Shown: piece by piece, positions 16,839 to 26,517 of the stretch
How the letters are laid out: each line of letters begins with the position of its first letter
Position numbering within the stretch: the stretch's first letter is position 1
Source of the DNA: Cellulophaga algicola DSM 14237
GTDB lineage: Bacteria; Bacteroidota; Bacteroidia; Flavobacteriales; Flavobacteriaceae
Direction of reading: 5' to 3'
DNA: 64,000 nt
NCBI RefSeq assembly: GCF_000186265.1
Contig: NC_014934.1
Coordinates: 4,824,354-4,888,353, forward strand
Made by a program: the position numbers and the translations under genes
Notes under the pieces: generated by a model
The model's database searches: none
What the model was told of the DNA's origin: nothing
What the model saw: only the letters and a program-made list of their open reading frames with translations

Positions 16839-18890
16839 ATGAAATGTAACCACACTACACTTATTTTCTTACTAATTATCTTTTCTTTTTTTAATATTCC
16901 TGAGCTCACTGCTCAAGGGAAAAAACAAGAAATTCTTTCAAAAATTACAGCACACCGACTTGCAGGTAAGGAGAAAGACTCTTCTTATATCAATCTAATT
17001 AATGCACTAGGTCTGGAATTAAGATATTCGAACTATGACAGCGTCAAAATATTAAGTAAAGAGGCTCTATACTTAAGTAAAAAAATAAATTACAAACGAG
17101 GTGAAGCAAAAGCACTTATAACATCTTCATACAGTGAAGTTATTGCCTGTAAAGATTCTGAAACAACCTTAAACAACATTGACAGGGCAATATTATTAAG
17201 TACTGAAATAAAAGCGGACAGTACGCTAATATCTGCTTATAATATTAAGGCCATTTATAAAACCTACGTTGATGATTATGAGGGAGCTTATGAACAGTAT
17301 CAAAATGCGTTACTTCTGTGTGATAACAATAGAAACCCATTAGAGGAAACAAAACTTTACTCTAATCTAGCCACACTATTTTCTATATTGGGAGACAGTG
17401 ATGAGTCTATAAAATTTTATATAAGAGCACTTGCTATCACAGACCGTTTGGATGATAAATTTTGGGTGGGGGTTGTAAAAAGCAATTTGGGTTTTTTATA
17501 TAATGACACCCATCAGTTTGATAAAGCAATTATTTTTTTAGATGAAAGCATTCAGATTTTTATTGAAGTAGACCGAAAAGAGTGGCTTGCTTACGCCTAT
17601 CTCACCAAAGCAAATATTCTTTTGAATATAAAGGAGACTAAAGAGGCTTTGCGCTATCTTGATTTAAGTAAGGGTTTGCAAAAAAATCTAATAGATAAAA
17701 AATTAAAGCAAGACTTACTCTTAAGCTACACCAAATACTATCAACAAATAAATGAATTAGAAAAATCAGAAGAATTAGCTCAAGAAGGGTACTTATCATC
17801 AATTGAAAACCAAAATCAAATACTAATTGCTAACTTTTCAGAAATTCTCTATCAATTAAATAAAGAGAAAAAAAACCAAAAGGAAGCGCTTTTCTATTTA
17901 GAAAAATTTAAAAATATTACGGATAGTACAGCCCTTCAAAGCAAACAAAATGCATTGGCACTTTTGAATGCAAAAACTAATTTTCAAAAACAACAAAACG
18001 ATCTTAAATTAGAAAACCAAAGAACAATAAAGCAGCAAAAAACCTATATTACTTTTAGTATATTTATTGTTTTTTTAGTTATTCTCATTGCGTATTATGG
18101 CTATAGAAATAATAATATTATTACTAATTTAAATCATCAATTAGAAGACAAAACTCAAATACTTGAAAACAGTGAAAAAACACTAAAATATGCTAATGAG
18201 ACTCAAGAGAAACTTTTTTCAATCATAAGTCATGATTTAAAATCGCCTATCAACGCCTTAAAAAACTTACTCCTATTAATTAAAAATGGTGATATTAAAC
18301 CAAGTGAATTTTTAAATTTTGCACCTAAATTATATAACGATGTTGACGCTATGTCCTTCACCTTAAATAATTTATTATCATGGAGTAAATCACAAATGAA
18401 TGGTTTTGTAAATAAGCCTATTAATTTCAATGTAAGTGAAAAAATAAACAACAGCATTCAACTACTACAAGAAAATGCAAATCAGAAAACAATCTCCATT
18501 ATTAATAGTGTACCAAAAGCTGCTGAAGTATATTGTGACGTTAATCAGTTTAATTTAATCGTAAGAAATTTAGTTACCAATGGTATTAAATTTACCCCTT
18601 CGGGTGGTGAGATCCATATACAGGCTGCTGAAGAAAAACACTTTTGGAAGATATCTATTAAAGACAATGGCGTAGGTATTCCAACAGATGTTCTAAAAAA
18701 ACTTTTTAAACCGGATTCTGCTTTACAGAGTACTTATGGTACAAATAAAGAAAAAGGAACAGGATTAGGCCTGTTGCTCTGTAAAGAAATGGTAACAAAA
18801 AACGGAGGCGAAATTGTTGTAAAAAGCACTGTTAACGGAGGAAGTACCTTTTATTTTACCATGCATAAAGAACCTATTAACACCAACTAA
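16839..18890 (+). CDS. TPR-repeat sensor histidine kinase (second of three)
   Basis: 683 aa with the same layout as its neighbours: signal peptide ending LTAQ, periplasmic TPRs (about 30-380), one transmembrane helix (about 400-420), a coiled coil, then the kinase core. His465 lies in SIISHDLKSPINAL. The ATP-binding boxes are NLVTNGIKFT, DNGVGIP and GTGLGLLLCKEMV. It shares long near-identical stretches with the third kinase (LLLIKNGDI, LQENANQK, FKPDS, YGTNKEKGTG), so these two are the most recent duplicates. A 59-bp spacer separates it from the first kinase gene. Confidence 0.92.
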   Translation: MKCNHTTLIFLLIIFSFFNIPELTAQGKKQEILSKITAHRLAGKEKDSSYINLINALGLELRYSNYDSVKILSKEALYLSKKINYKRGEAKALITSSYSEVIACKDSETTLNNIDRAILLSTEIKADSTLISAYNIKAIYKTYVDDYEGAYEQYQNALLLCDNNRNPLEETKLYSNLATLFSILGDSDESIKFYIRALAITDRLDDKFWVGVVKSNLGFLYNDTHQFDKAIIFLDESIQIFIEVDRKEWLAYAYLTKANILLNIKETKEALRYLDLSKGLQKNLIDKKLKQDLLLSYTKYYQQINELEKSEELAQEGYLSSIENQNQILIANFSEILYQLNKEKKNQKEALFYLEKFKNITDSTALQSKQNALALLNAKTNFQKQQNDLKLENQRTIKQQKTYITFSIFIVFLVILIAYYGYRNNNIITNLNHQLEDKTQILENSEKTLKYANETQEKLFSIISHDLKSPINALKNLLLLIKNGDIKPSEFLNFAPKLYNDVDAMSFTLNNLLSWSKSQMNGFVNKPINFNVSEKINNSIQLLQENANQKTISIINSVPKAAEVYCDVNQFNLIVRNLVTNGIKFTPSGGEIHIQAAEEKHFWKISIKDNGVGIPTDVLKKLFKPDSALQSTYGTNKEKGTGLGLLLCKEMVTKNGGEIVVKSTVNGGSTFYFTMHKEPINTN

Positions 18891-18948
18891 AATTATTTAT
18901 TTCCGAATTATTTCATTACTTTAAACGAAGCCATTTACTTCGTATACA

Positions 18949-20994
18949 ATGAAATATAAACTCAACACGCTCTTATTCTTAATTTTCATCATATCATTAC
19001 TAAGCATATCAAGTACGCATGCTCAAGGTAAAAAGCAAGCTATACTTTCTGAAGTAAAGGAATATAAATTGAATCACAGCTCATTTGAGAAAGACACCGT
19101 TTACATCAATTTAATAAATGAATTGGCTTGGGAATTAGTATACTCCAATTTTGACAGTGTTAGCTCTCTTAGCCATAAGGCGATAAAACTTAGTAAAGTA
19201 ATAAATTATAAAAGAGGACAAGCCAAGGCGTTTATAGCGCTAGCATTTTCATCTACCATCACCTCAAACCAAACTGACGCATCTTACCAACAAATAGACC
19301 GAGCCATAAAACTCTCCAAAGAAGTTAATGCAGATAGTACTTTACTATCTGCTTATAATGTAAAAGCAATGATGCAAATGCATGCTGGAGATCACGAAAA
19401 CGCCTATAAAATTTACCAAGAGGCTCTAGAATTCAGTAAAAGTAAAAAAGATTTGCTCAGCGAAATTAAGCTCAATACAAATTTAGCAACATTATTTCTA
19501 TTATTAGGTGACACCAAAGAAGCGGTACCCTATTATGAAAATTCTTTGAAGCTATCAGAAGCATTAAACAAAAAACTTTGGATAGGAATAATAAAGAGTA
19601 ATCTAGGATATCTAAATGTAAAAAATAAAAAATTTGACAAAGCTCTTGAATTCTTAGACCAGAGTATAGTCCTATTTAAGGAGCAGGAGAAACAAGAATG
19701 GCTATCCTTCGCTTATATTACAAAGGGAGAACTTTATCTAGAAAAAAAGAATCCTAAAGAAGCTTTAAAATATTTTGAACTAAGTGAAGAAAGCCACAAA
19801 AAACTCCAGGACCAAATCAGAAAGGCCGATTTGCTCTGCGGAAAAGCAAAAAGCTATGTACAACTTCAAGAATATGATATTGCAGAAGAATTAGCGCTCA
19901 AAGGTTTAAAAATTGCAGAGAAACAAAAATACCAAGCGGGTATTGCTGGACTATCTGAAGTATTGTACATTTTAAACAAAAAGAAAAACAATACTGCTCT
20001 AGCATTATCCTATCTTGAAAACTTCAAAATGATTACGGATAGCACTGCTCTAAAAGATAAAAAAAATGCTTTGCTCATGCTCAAAGTCAAAACAAATTTT
20101 AAGCTAGAGCAAGATGAATTAAAGAAAGAAACCAACAGTGCTTTAGCACAACAAAAATCGTACATCGCATTCAGTTTATTTGGCGTTTTTATAGCTGGGA
20201 TAATCTCTTTTTGTGTGTATAAAAACAATAAATTGATAAAAAAACTTAATTATCAGTTAAAACAAAAGGCTACAACGCTTGAAGAAAGTAAAAAGAAATT
20301 AACCTACGCCAATGAAACTCAAGAAAAATTATTTTCAATTATAAGTCATGATTTAAGATCTCCTATCAATGCCTTAATGAATCTACTTTTATTAATCAAA
20401 AATGGAGATATACAAACAGATGACTTTTTAAATTTTGTTCCCAAACTATACAATGATGTAGATGCCATGTCTTTTACCTTAAATAATTTATTGAATTGGA
20501 GTAAATCCCAAATGAATGGCTTTGTAAACAAACCGGAGAATTTTAATTTAAAAACAAGGGTTAATGATAGCATCCAGTTATTGCAAGAAAATGCTAATCA
20601 AAAAAACATTGAAGTACAAAATAAAATACCTGAAGATGCCGAAATATATTGTGACCGAAATCAATTTAATTTAATTATTAGAAATTTATTAAATAACAGC
20701 ATAAAATTTACCCCTATTGGAGGAGAAATAGTTCTTAAGGCTACGTTAAAAAATAACTATTGGGAAATAATGATCCAAGATAATGGTATGGGAATGAGTC
20801 TTGAAGTTAAAAACAAGCTCTTTAAGCCCGACTCTAGCTTGCAAAGCGCCTATGGTACAAATAAAGAAAAAGGGACTGGATTAGGCTTATTACTCTGTAA
20901 AGAGATGGTAGAAAATAATGGTGGAGCTATTGGCGTAGAAACCAAAGAAGGTGAAGGCGCTACATTTTACTTTACTGTACCAATCGCTAAATAA
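18949..20994 (+). CDS. TPR-repeat sensor histidine kinase (third of three)
   Basis: 681 aa: signal peptide ending THAQ, TPR region, transmembrane helix (about 402-420), coiled coil and kinase core with His467 in SIISHDLRSPINAL, NLLNNSIKFT, DNGMGMS and GTGLGLLLCKEMV. It closely resembles the second kinase in its catalytic half, while the TPR half has diverged more, as expected if the copies sense different inputs. The gene ends 52 bp before the ancestral terminator half and the IS1182-family insertion. Confidence 0.92.
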   Translation: MKYKLNTLLFLIFIISLLSISSTHAQGKKQAILSEVKEYKLNHSSFEKDTVYINLINELAWELVYSNFDSVSSLSHKAIKLSKVINYKRGQAKAFIALAFSSTITSNQTDASYQQIDRAIKLSKEVNADSTLLSAYNVKAMMQMHAGDHENAYKIYQEALEFSKSKKDLLSEIKLNTNLATLFLLLGDTKEAVPYYENSLKLSEALNKKLWIGIIKSNLGYLNVKNKKFDKALEFLDQSIVLFKEQEKQEWLSFAYITKGELYLEKKNPKEALKYFELSEESHKKLQDQIRKADLLCGKAKSYVQLQEYDIAEELALKGLKIAEKQKYQAGIAGLSEVLYILNKKKNNTALALSYLENFKMITDSTALKDKKNALLMLKVKTNFKLEQDELKKETNSALAQQKSYIAFSLFGVFIAGIISFCVYKNNKLIKKLNYQLKQKATTLEESKKKLTYANETQEKLFSIISHDLRSPINALMNLLLLIKNGDIQTDDFLNFVPKLYNDVDAMSFTLNNLLNWSKSQMNGFVNKPENFNLKTRVNDSIQLLQENANQKNIEVQNKIPEDAEIYCDRNQFNLIIRNLLNNSIKFTPIGGEIVLKATLKNNYWEIMIQDNGMGMSLEVKNKLFKPDSSLQSAYGTNKEKGTGLGLLLCKEMVENNGGAIGVETKEGEGATFYFTVPIAK

Positions 20995-21040
20995 AAAAAC
21001 ATCCTTGGATAACAAAATAAGTACCTATTGAAATAAAAAA

Positions 21041-21055
21041 AGGCCTAACAAATTG
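21041..21055. terminator. Left half of a bidirectional terminator split by the insertion sequence
   Basis: AGGCCTAACAAATTG here and AACAAATTGTTAGACCT plus T-run at 22810-22832 are the two halves of one hairpin. Joining them at the shared AACAAATTG recreates a 15-16-bp stem flanked by A and T runs, a terminator for the kinase genes on one strand and transketolase on the other. As it stands neither half can fold. Confidence 0.7.
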
Positions 21056-21110
21056 GAGGCTACTGAAAAAGTCCTTTAGCCTAGGTTGGGCTAAAAAAAT
21101 ATATCATGCG

Positions 21111-21145
21111 AGGAGTAAAAGCTATTGTGTTTTTACTCCTTTTTT
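21111..21145 (+). terminator. Terminator inside the left end of the IS1182-family element
   Basis: AGGAGTAAAA (21111-21120) pairs with TTTTACTCCT (21131-21140) and is followed by TTTTT. It would block transcription entering the transposase gene from the kinase side. Confidence 0.7.
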
Positions 21146-21147
21146 CG

Positions 21148-21170
21148 TATTTTTATTAGCTGATTATCAG
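21148..21170 (+). promoter_or_regulatory. Putative transposase promoter and small palindrome
   Basis: TATTTTTA (21148-21155) resembles the -7 element, and CTGAT-T-ATCAG (21160-21170) is a perfect palindrome just downstream, 10 bp before the transposase ATG. It could autoregulate the transposase. Inference. Confidence 0.35.
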
Positions 21171-21180
21171 TTATTTAAAT

Positions 21181-22632
21181 ATGTTATTACAGCAACAAAA
21201 AATTCAATTGAGTGCGTATTCCGATCTATATGACTTAATAGTTCCTAAGGACAATCTCCTAAGAAAAATCAATGAATTAATTGATTTTTCTTTTATTTAC
21301 GATGAACTGGCAAGTAAATATTGTTCGAACAATGGACGTAATGCAGAGAGTCCGGTTCGTATGTTCAAGTATTTATTATTGAAAACAATCTATACTGTTT
21401 CGGACGTTGATGTTGTTGATCGTTCCAGATTTGATATGTCTTTTAAATACTTCCTTGAAATGACTCCCGAAGAAGATGTGATCAACCCTAGTTCATTGAC
21501 AAAATTCAGGAAGTTACGTTTAAAGGATACCGATCTATTGAATCTTTTGATAGGCAAAACAGTTGCTATTGCTATTGAAAAAGGAATTGTTCGTTCAAAA
21601 TCGATTATCGTTGATGCTACGCACACCTTATCAAAATCAAATCCATTTTCCGCTGTCCAAGTTTTAAAAGAACGCTCAAGAATACTTCGCAGGGCAATTT
21701 ATGCCGTGGATCAAGATTGGAAAGAACGTATGCCCAAGAAAAATGAGGATGACGATCTACAAAATGAAATCACGTATTGTAAAGAACTTGAAAAAGTAAT
21801 CGGGTCCGACCCAACATTGGGTCTAATACCTGCGGTCAAGGAGAAACTGAATCTATTAAAGGAAACGGTCGCGGATACTCAAGACAATTATATTGTTTCA
21901 ACAGATAAAGATGCTAGGACGGGACACAAATCGGCCGATAGTTCCTTCTTTGGTTACAAGACCCATATTGCAATGACCGAGGAACGTATAATTACGGCAG
22001 CGGTCGTTACTTCGGGAGAAAAAGGAGATGGCCCAGAATTACCCGAACTCTTAAAAATCAGTCAAGAAAATGGAATTAAGGTAGATACCATTATTGGTGA
22101 TGGAGCTTACTCAGGAAAAGAAAACCTTAAATTAACTTCACTACAGGGTATAAATGTAGTAGCCAAGTTAAATCCTTCGATTACACAGGGGTTTAGAAAA
22201 GACCAGGACAAGTTTGATTATAATAAGGACGCTGATATGTTTGTGTGCCCAGCGGGTCATATGGCGATACGAAAAGCAAAACAAGGAAGAAAAAATGTTG
22301 GTGAAAACCAAGTACTCACCTTTTATTTTGATGTTGAAAAATGTAAGACCTGTCCTTTAAAAGACGGATGTTATAAACCCGGGGCAAAAACCAAAAGCTA
22401 TTCGGTCTCCATAAAGTCAAATCTTCACCAAGAACAAATAATCTTTCAAGAAACCGATTATTACAAAGACAAAGCAAAACATAGATATAAAATAGAAGCT
22501 AAGAACGGTGAACTAAAAAATGTACATGGATATGGACGGGCTACTGCATATGGTATTGAGAAGATGCAAATGCAAGGTGCAATCGCAATATTTACCGTAA
22601 ACTTGAAAAGAATACTCAAATTAGGAATGTAA
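21181..22632 (+). CDS. IS1182-family transposase
   Basis: 483-aa DDE transposase, apparently full length. The N-terminal DNA-binding region includes SPVRMFKYLLLKTIY and SSLTKFRK. The catalytic residues are likely the Asp in SIIVDATHT, the Asp in IIGDGAYSG and the Glu in YKIEAKNGELK. A CPAGH...CKTCPLKDGC cysteine cluster sits before the last acid, as usual in the family. The gene fills most of the element and has no frameshift. Confidence 0.93.
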   Translation: MLLQQQKIQLSAYSDLYDLIVPKDNLLRKINELIDFSFIYDELASKYCSNNGRNAESPVRMFKYLLLKTIYTVSDVDVVDRSRFDMSFKYFLEMTPEEDVINPSSLTKFRKLRLKDTDLLNLLIGKTVAIAIEKGIVRSKSIIVDATHTLSKSNPFSAVQVLKERSRILRRAIYAVDQDWKERMPKKNEDDDLQNEITYCKELEKVIGSDPTLGLIPAVKEKLNLLKETVADTQDNYIVSTDKDARTGHKSADSSFFGYKTHIAMTEERIITAAVVTSGEKGDGPELPELLKISQENGIKVDTIIGDGAYSGKENLKLTSLQGINVVAKLNPSITQGFRKDQDKFDYNKDADMFVCPAGHMAIRKAKQGRKNVGENQVLTFYFDVEKCKTCPLKDGCYKPGAKTKSYSVSIKSNLHQEQIIFQETDYYKDKAKHRYKIEAKNGELKNVHGYGRATAYGIEKMQMQGAIAIFTVNLKRILKLGM

Positions 22633-22730
22633 ACAAGAAAATCGAAAAAAAAAGACATAATACAAGACTGTACATGATAAAGTTGTAAAAACAGTCCAAA
22701 GCCCCAGTAATGAAAATGTAAATAAAAAAA

Positions 22731-22771
22731 GCGATCAAACAGAAACAAATTTTGTTTGATCGCTTTTTTTT
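22731..22771 (+). terminator. Terminator behind the transposase gene
   Basis: GCGATCAAAC (22731-22740) pairs with GTTTGATCGC (22754-22763), followed by eight T and preceded by a run of A, so it can work in both directions. It may replace, for transketolase, the native terminator broken by the insertion. Confidence 0.8.
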
Positions 22772-22851
22772 ATCCATTACTAAAAAAAAGAAACTTTTTC
22801 AGTAGCCTCAACAAATTGTTAGACCTTTTTTATTCTATACGTACTTCTATT

Positions 22852-24882
22852 TTATTCTAAGAAAGAAACCACTTGTTGGTACACTTTCTCTCCTGTAAAT
22901 CCAAATTTCTCATCAAGTACAGATGCTGGAGCTGAGTACCCAAAATGCTCTAAACCAAATACTTTTCCATTAGCACCTGCCAAGCCTTCTAAATTTACGG
23001 GCAATCCTGCTGTTAAACCAAACACAGGCTTATCGGTAACGATAACACTATTTTGATATTCCTTAGATTGTAGTCTAAACAAACCTTCTGATATAATTGA
23101 AGCAATATTAACCTCAAGACCTTTATGCTCTTTAAGTAATGCCGCTGCTTCAATCAGCGTAGCAACTTCAGATCCGTTTGCAATTAAAGTAATTGCTGGA
23201 TTTTCTGATTTTTGAACCAAATACCCTCCTTTTTCTGCCTGTAAAGCATCTTCATATCTAGATTTACCTACTGCAGGTACATCTTTTATACCTTGTCTAG
23301 AAAGTATTAAACCTGAAGGAACTTTATCATTCTCTAATAACATTTTCCATCCTACTACAGTTTCAGCAGAATCTGCTGGACGTAAAGCAATAAAACTAGG
23401 ATCACCGCTATGGTTCTTCAATTTTTCTAATAAACGAATTTGAGCTTCTTGTTCAACTGGTTGGTGCGTTGGTCCATCTTCTCCAACTCTAAATGCATCA
23501 TGCGTCCATACAAACTTCACAGGAAGTTCCTGAATAGCACTTAAACGTATGGCTGGTTTCATATAATCAGAAAACACAAAGAACGTAGCTACTACTGGAA
23601 TTACACCACCGTGCAATGCCATCCCATTAGCCATAGCCGCCATCGTAAGTTCTGCAACACCAGATTGTAAAAATGAACCTGTAAAATCTCCTTTTTGCAA
23701 AGAATGTGTTTTATTTAAGAATCCGTCTGTTTTATCACTATTAGATAAATCTGCAGAAGAAACTATCATATTCTCTACTTTCCCTGCTAAATATCCTAAA
23801 ACATTTGCCGAAGCTGCTCTTGTAGCCAAACCTGCTTTGTATTCAATGGATTCAAAATCTAGCTCAGGTAATTCTCCCGCTAAGAAAGAATTTAATTTCG
23901 CAGATAACTCTTTATTGTCTTCTCTCCAAGCTAATACTTCTTGCTTTTTAAGTTGTGCTTCTTTTATTTTTTTAGTTATAATCTCTTCGTAAGACGCTTC
24001 TACATCTGCATAGATTGCAAATTCATCTTCAGGATTTGCTCCTAAATGTACTAATGTTTTTACGAAATCTGCTCCGGTATCGCTAATAGGCTTACCATGT
24101 AGCTCCGTATACCCTTCGTAAGTTTCTCCCGTTGCTGTAACACAACCTTTACCCATGATAGTTTTACCTATAATTAAAGTTGGCTTTTCTGTTTCTGTAT
24201 TAGCATCTTTTAGTGCTTTTCTAATTTCATCATGGTTATGACCGTCAATAGTTACCACATTCCAACCCCAAGCTCTATATTTCATTGCGGTGTCCTCTGA
24301 TGTAACTTCATCTGTCTTAGTAGATAATTGTACATCATTAGAATCATAGAACATAATAAAATTACTTAAGCCTAAATGGCCAGCAATTCTACCTGCTCCT
24401 TGTGAAATTTCTTCTTGAACTCCACCATCAGATATAAATCCGTAAACTTTATGGTTCATCCAATCGCCAAACCTTGCTTGTAAAAATTTAGCTGCAATAG
24501 AAGCACCTACTCCCATAGTATGCCCTTGACCTAATGGTCCTGATGTATTTTCAATACCTCTTTTAACATCTACTTCTGGATGGCCTGGCGTTACAGAACC
24601 CCATTGTCTGAATCCCTGAACATCTGTTTTAGAGAAATTACCTAATAAATAATATTGAGCATATAATAAAGGTGATAAATGCCCTGCATCCATAAAAAAA
24701 CGATCACGGAATGGCCATGTCATATCAGAAGGATCATAATTAAAAAACTCAGAATACAAAATATGCATGTAATCTGCGCCTCCCATTGGACCTCCTGGAT
24801 GTCCAGATTTTGCTTTTTCTACCATAGAAATAGCTAAAGCTCTAATATTATCTGCCGCTAACTGGTCTATTTTTTTGTTCAT
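22852..24882 (-). CDS. tkt: Transketolase
   Basis: Thiamine-diphosphate enzyme of the non-oxidative pentose phosphate pathway, moving two-carbon units between sugar phosphates. At 676 aa it is a full-length fused enzyme. Motifs include SGHPGGPMGGADY (about 27-39), TPGHPE, GPLGQGHTMGVGAS and the ThDP region ISDGGVQEEISQGAG, followed by the pyrimidine-binding domain with SGVAELTMAAMANG and DAFRVGEDGPTHQP. It is monocistronic, and its downstream terminator is interrupted by the IS1182-family element 43 nt after the stop. Confidence 0.96.
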   Translation of the reverse strand: MNKKIDQLAADNIRALAISMVEKAKSGHPGGPMGGADYMHILYSEFFNYDPSDMTWPFRDRFFMDAGHLSPLLYAQYYLLGNFSKTDVQGFRQWGSVTPGHPEVDVKRGIENTSGPLGQGHTMGVGASIAAKFLQARFGDWMNHKVYGFISDGGVQEEISQGAGRIAGHLGLSNFIMFYDSNDVQLSTKTDEVTSEDTAMKYRAWGWNVVTIDGHNHDEIRKALKDANTETEKPTLIIGKTIMGKGCVTATGETYEGYTELHGKPISDTGADFVKTLVHLGANPEDEFAIYADVEASYEEIITKKIKEAQLKKQEVLAWREDNKELSAKLNSFLAGELPELDFESIEYKAGLATRAASANVLGYLAGKVENMIVSSADLSNSDKTDGFLNKTHSLQKGDFTGSFLQSGVAELTMAAMANGMALHGGVIPVVATFFVFSDYMKPAIRLSAIQELPVKFVWTHDAFRVGEDGPTHQPVEQEAQIRLLEKLKNHSGDPSFIALRPADSAETVVGWKMLLENDKVPSGLILSRQGIKDVPAVGKSRYEDALQAEKGGYLVQKSENPAITLIANGSEVATLIEAAALLKEHKGLEVNIASIISEGLFRLQSKEYQNSVIVTDKPVFGLTAGLPVNLEGLAGANGKVFGLEHFGYSAPASVLDEKFGFTGEKVYQQVVSFLE

Positions 24883-25137
24883 CTTGCCTGATTTATCCTT
24901 TAAAATGTACTGTTAATACTCAATTTTTTATTGACTGCAAGATAAAACCCTTTACGACCATCTGCAACCTATTTTTTGCTTAAATTATTTTCTTACGAAT
25001 TGATTCATTATTGTTAGAATTTTTAAAATTCTGAATATTAAAAATACTAAAAATAACCCCTCGGAAATACTATATTAAAAGATATTGAGTTATATTTAGT
25101 AGCTTATTTTATTCACTAAAATCATTCTATCATCACT

Positions 25138-25671
25138 ATGAAAGCTCTTAAAATACTTTTAGTCTCCATTATATTGATAAACTTTACCAGCTGTAAAGAT
25201 GATAAACCTATTATAGAAGGGGCACCTAAGGAAAGTGTTGTTTCTACCTTCTACTTTATTAGACATGGTGAAAAAGATAGAAGTAATCCTGATAATAAAG
25301 ATCCAGAATTAAATCAAGACGGACTAGGAAGAGCCATTAGATGGGAACGCGTTTTTAGTGAAATAGATTTAAATGCTATTTACAGTACAGATTACGACAG
25401 AACTATGATGACAGCAGCTCCCACAGCTGTAAGCAGAGAATTAAGCATCAACAATTATGATCCTTCTACGGTAAATGTTGAAGATTTTAAAATTATCCAC
25501 GAAGGAGAAAATATTTTAATCGTTGGTCATAGCAACACCACACCAGATTTCGTTAACAAAATGTTAGGCGAAGAAAAATATACTTCAATGGATGATTATG
25601 ACAACAGCAGCTTATTTATTGTTAGAATAATTGATGGTAAAGCAACATCCATTCGTTTAAAAATGGATTAA
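25138..25671 (+). CDS. Histidine phosphatase family lipoprotein
   Basis: 177 aa. The leader MKALKILLVSIILINFTSC gives a lipobox with Cys19, so the protein is envelope-anchored. The catalytic core of the phosphoglycerate mutase/SixA branch is visible: Arg42-His43-Gly44 (FIRHGEKD), YSTDYDRTMMTA with the second arginine, and His131 (IVGHSNTT). It is a short variant lacking the larger insert of mutases. The substrate is unknown. Its stop codon overlaps that of the convergent DUF6503 gene. Confidence 0.85.
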   Translation: MKALKILLVSIILINFTSCKDDKPIIEGAPKESVVSTFYFIRHGEKDRSNPDNKDPELNQDGLGRAIRWERVFSEIDLNAIYSTDYDRTMMTAAPTAVSRELSINNYDPSTVNVEDFKIIHEGENILIVGHSNTTPDFVNKMLGEEKYTSMDDYDNSSLFIVRIIDGKATSIRLKMD

Positions 25672-26405
25672 TTTTCAGAAACTACAGTTATATTTTCTAA
25701 TACAATCTTCGAGAGTAACTCCAATTGATTTTTTGTATATAAATCTGCTATATTTTCTATAGTCGCAGTATTATTTTTTGGCTTATAATTTTCGTAATCT
25801 ACAAAACGTATTCCATTTACATAACGCTCATTATAAGCTTTTCTAAAACGCACGCCACCACCATTAGTATGAAAATCATAGGCTAAATAATCTGGAGTAA
25901 AAGTCTCTTTATTAAACCAATAGTAATAAGTGTCGTCAAAATCTGTTCCTCCTCCATTTTGCTTAAATGTAATTTGAATCAAATAATAAAATACTCCATT
26001 CAATTGTTGCTCTCCTAAAAGGATTTTGTTAACCGCTTTATCATTCAAATGATAGGGTAATTGCGCAAAATAATGTACAGAGTTTATTGCATCACCATAA
26101 ACAGAGGACACTGAATCTGAAACGACTACTGGAGTATCATTAATGTAGCGTTGAAAATCAGAATTTGTTTTAATATCAATATAATTTAAAGAATCACTTA
26201 CAAACTTTCGTTTTAGAATTGTGCCTTTTGCATCAGATTCATATTCTTTATCTCTAAATTTAAAAGCAATTTTACTGGTTTCATATAAATCACCGCCACT
26301 CACTAAAATAGCTTTATTAACAATTTCATTTGCAGTCAATTTTTTATCTGTAACATTTTTACAAGCAGAAAGTATTATAATAAAGGTTATAAGAATATTT
26401 TTCAT
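25668..26405 (-). CDS. DUF6503-family lipoprotein
   Basis: I choose the ATG at 26405, which begins a lipoprotein leader (MKNILITFIIILSAC, Cys15); the frame can extend to 26447 but the added residues are basic and spoil the signal. The mature part begins NVTDKKLTANEIVNKAILVSGG, typical of the flavobacterial DUF6503 family, which is probably an LolA-like beta-sheet fold. No catalytic motif is apparent. The stop codon overlaps the convergent phosphatase gene by 4 nt. Function unknown. Confidence 0.72.
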   Translation of the reverse strand: MKNILITFIIILSACKNVTDKKLTANEIVNKAILVSGGDLYETSKIAFKFRDKEYESDAKGTILKRKFVSDSLNYIDIKTNSDFQRYINDTPVVVSDSVSSVYGDAINSVHYFAQLPYHLNDKAVNKILLGEQQLNGVFYYLIQITFKQNGGGTDFDDTYYYWFNKETFTPDYLAYDFHTNGGGVRFRKAYNERYVNGIRFVDYENYKPKNNTATIENIADLYTKNQLELLSKIVLENITVVSEN

Positions 26406-26482
26406 CGGTTTGATTTTAGACCTTAATCGCAGAAGTAGGTTAGTCATTACAAAATTAATAAAGTATTAATCAGTTTGTTCAA

Positions 26483-26512
26483 TTGCATATCATTTAATTG
26501 TTACTATTTTTG
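26483..26512 (+). promoter_or_regulatory. Promoter of smpB
   Basis: TTG (26483-26485), 19 nt, then TATTTTTG (26505-26512) is an exact TTG-N19-TAnnTTTG match. Only 5 nt separate it from the GTG start, so the transcript would be leaderless or nearly so. Confidence 0.7.
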
Positions 26513-26517
26513 TAGTT

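Larger units (their letters stand above)
21056..22809 (+). mobile_element. IS1182-family insertion sequence
   Basis: A 1754-bp element bounded by 17-bp perfect inverted repeats GAGGCTACTGAAAAAGT (21056-21072, and inverted at 22793-22809). It is flanked by a 9-bp direct repeat AACAAATTG (21047-21055 and 22810-22818), the target duplication. It carries one intact transposase gene. A hairpin-plus-T terminator lies near each end (21111-21145 and 22731-22771). Perfect repeats and an open frame suggest a recent and possibly active insertion. Confidence 0.93.
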
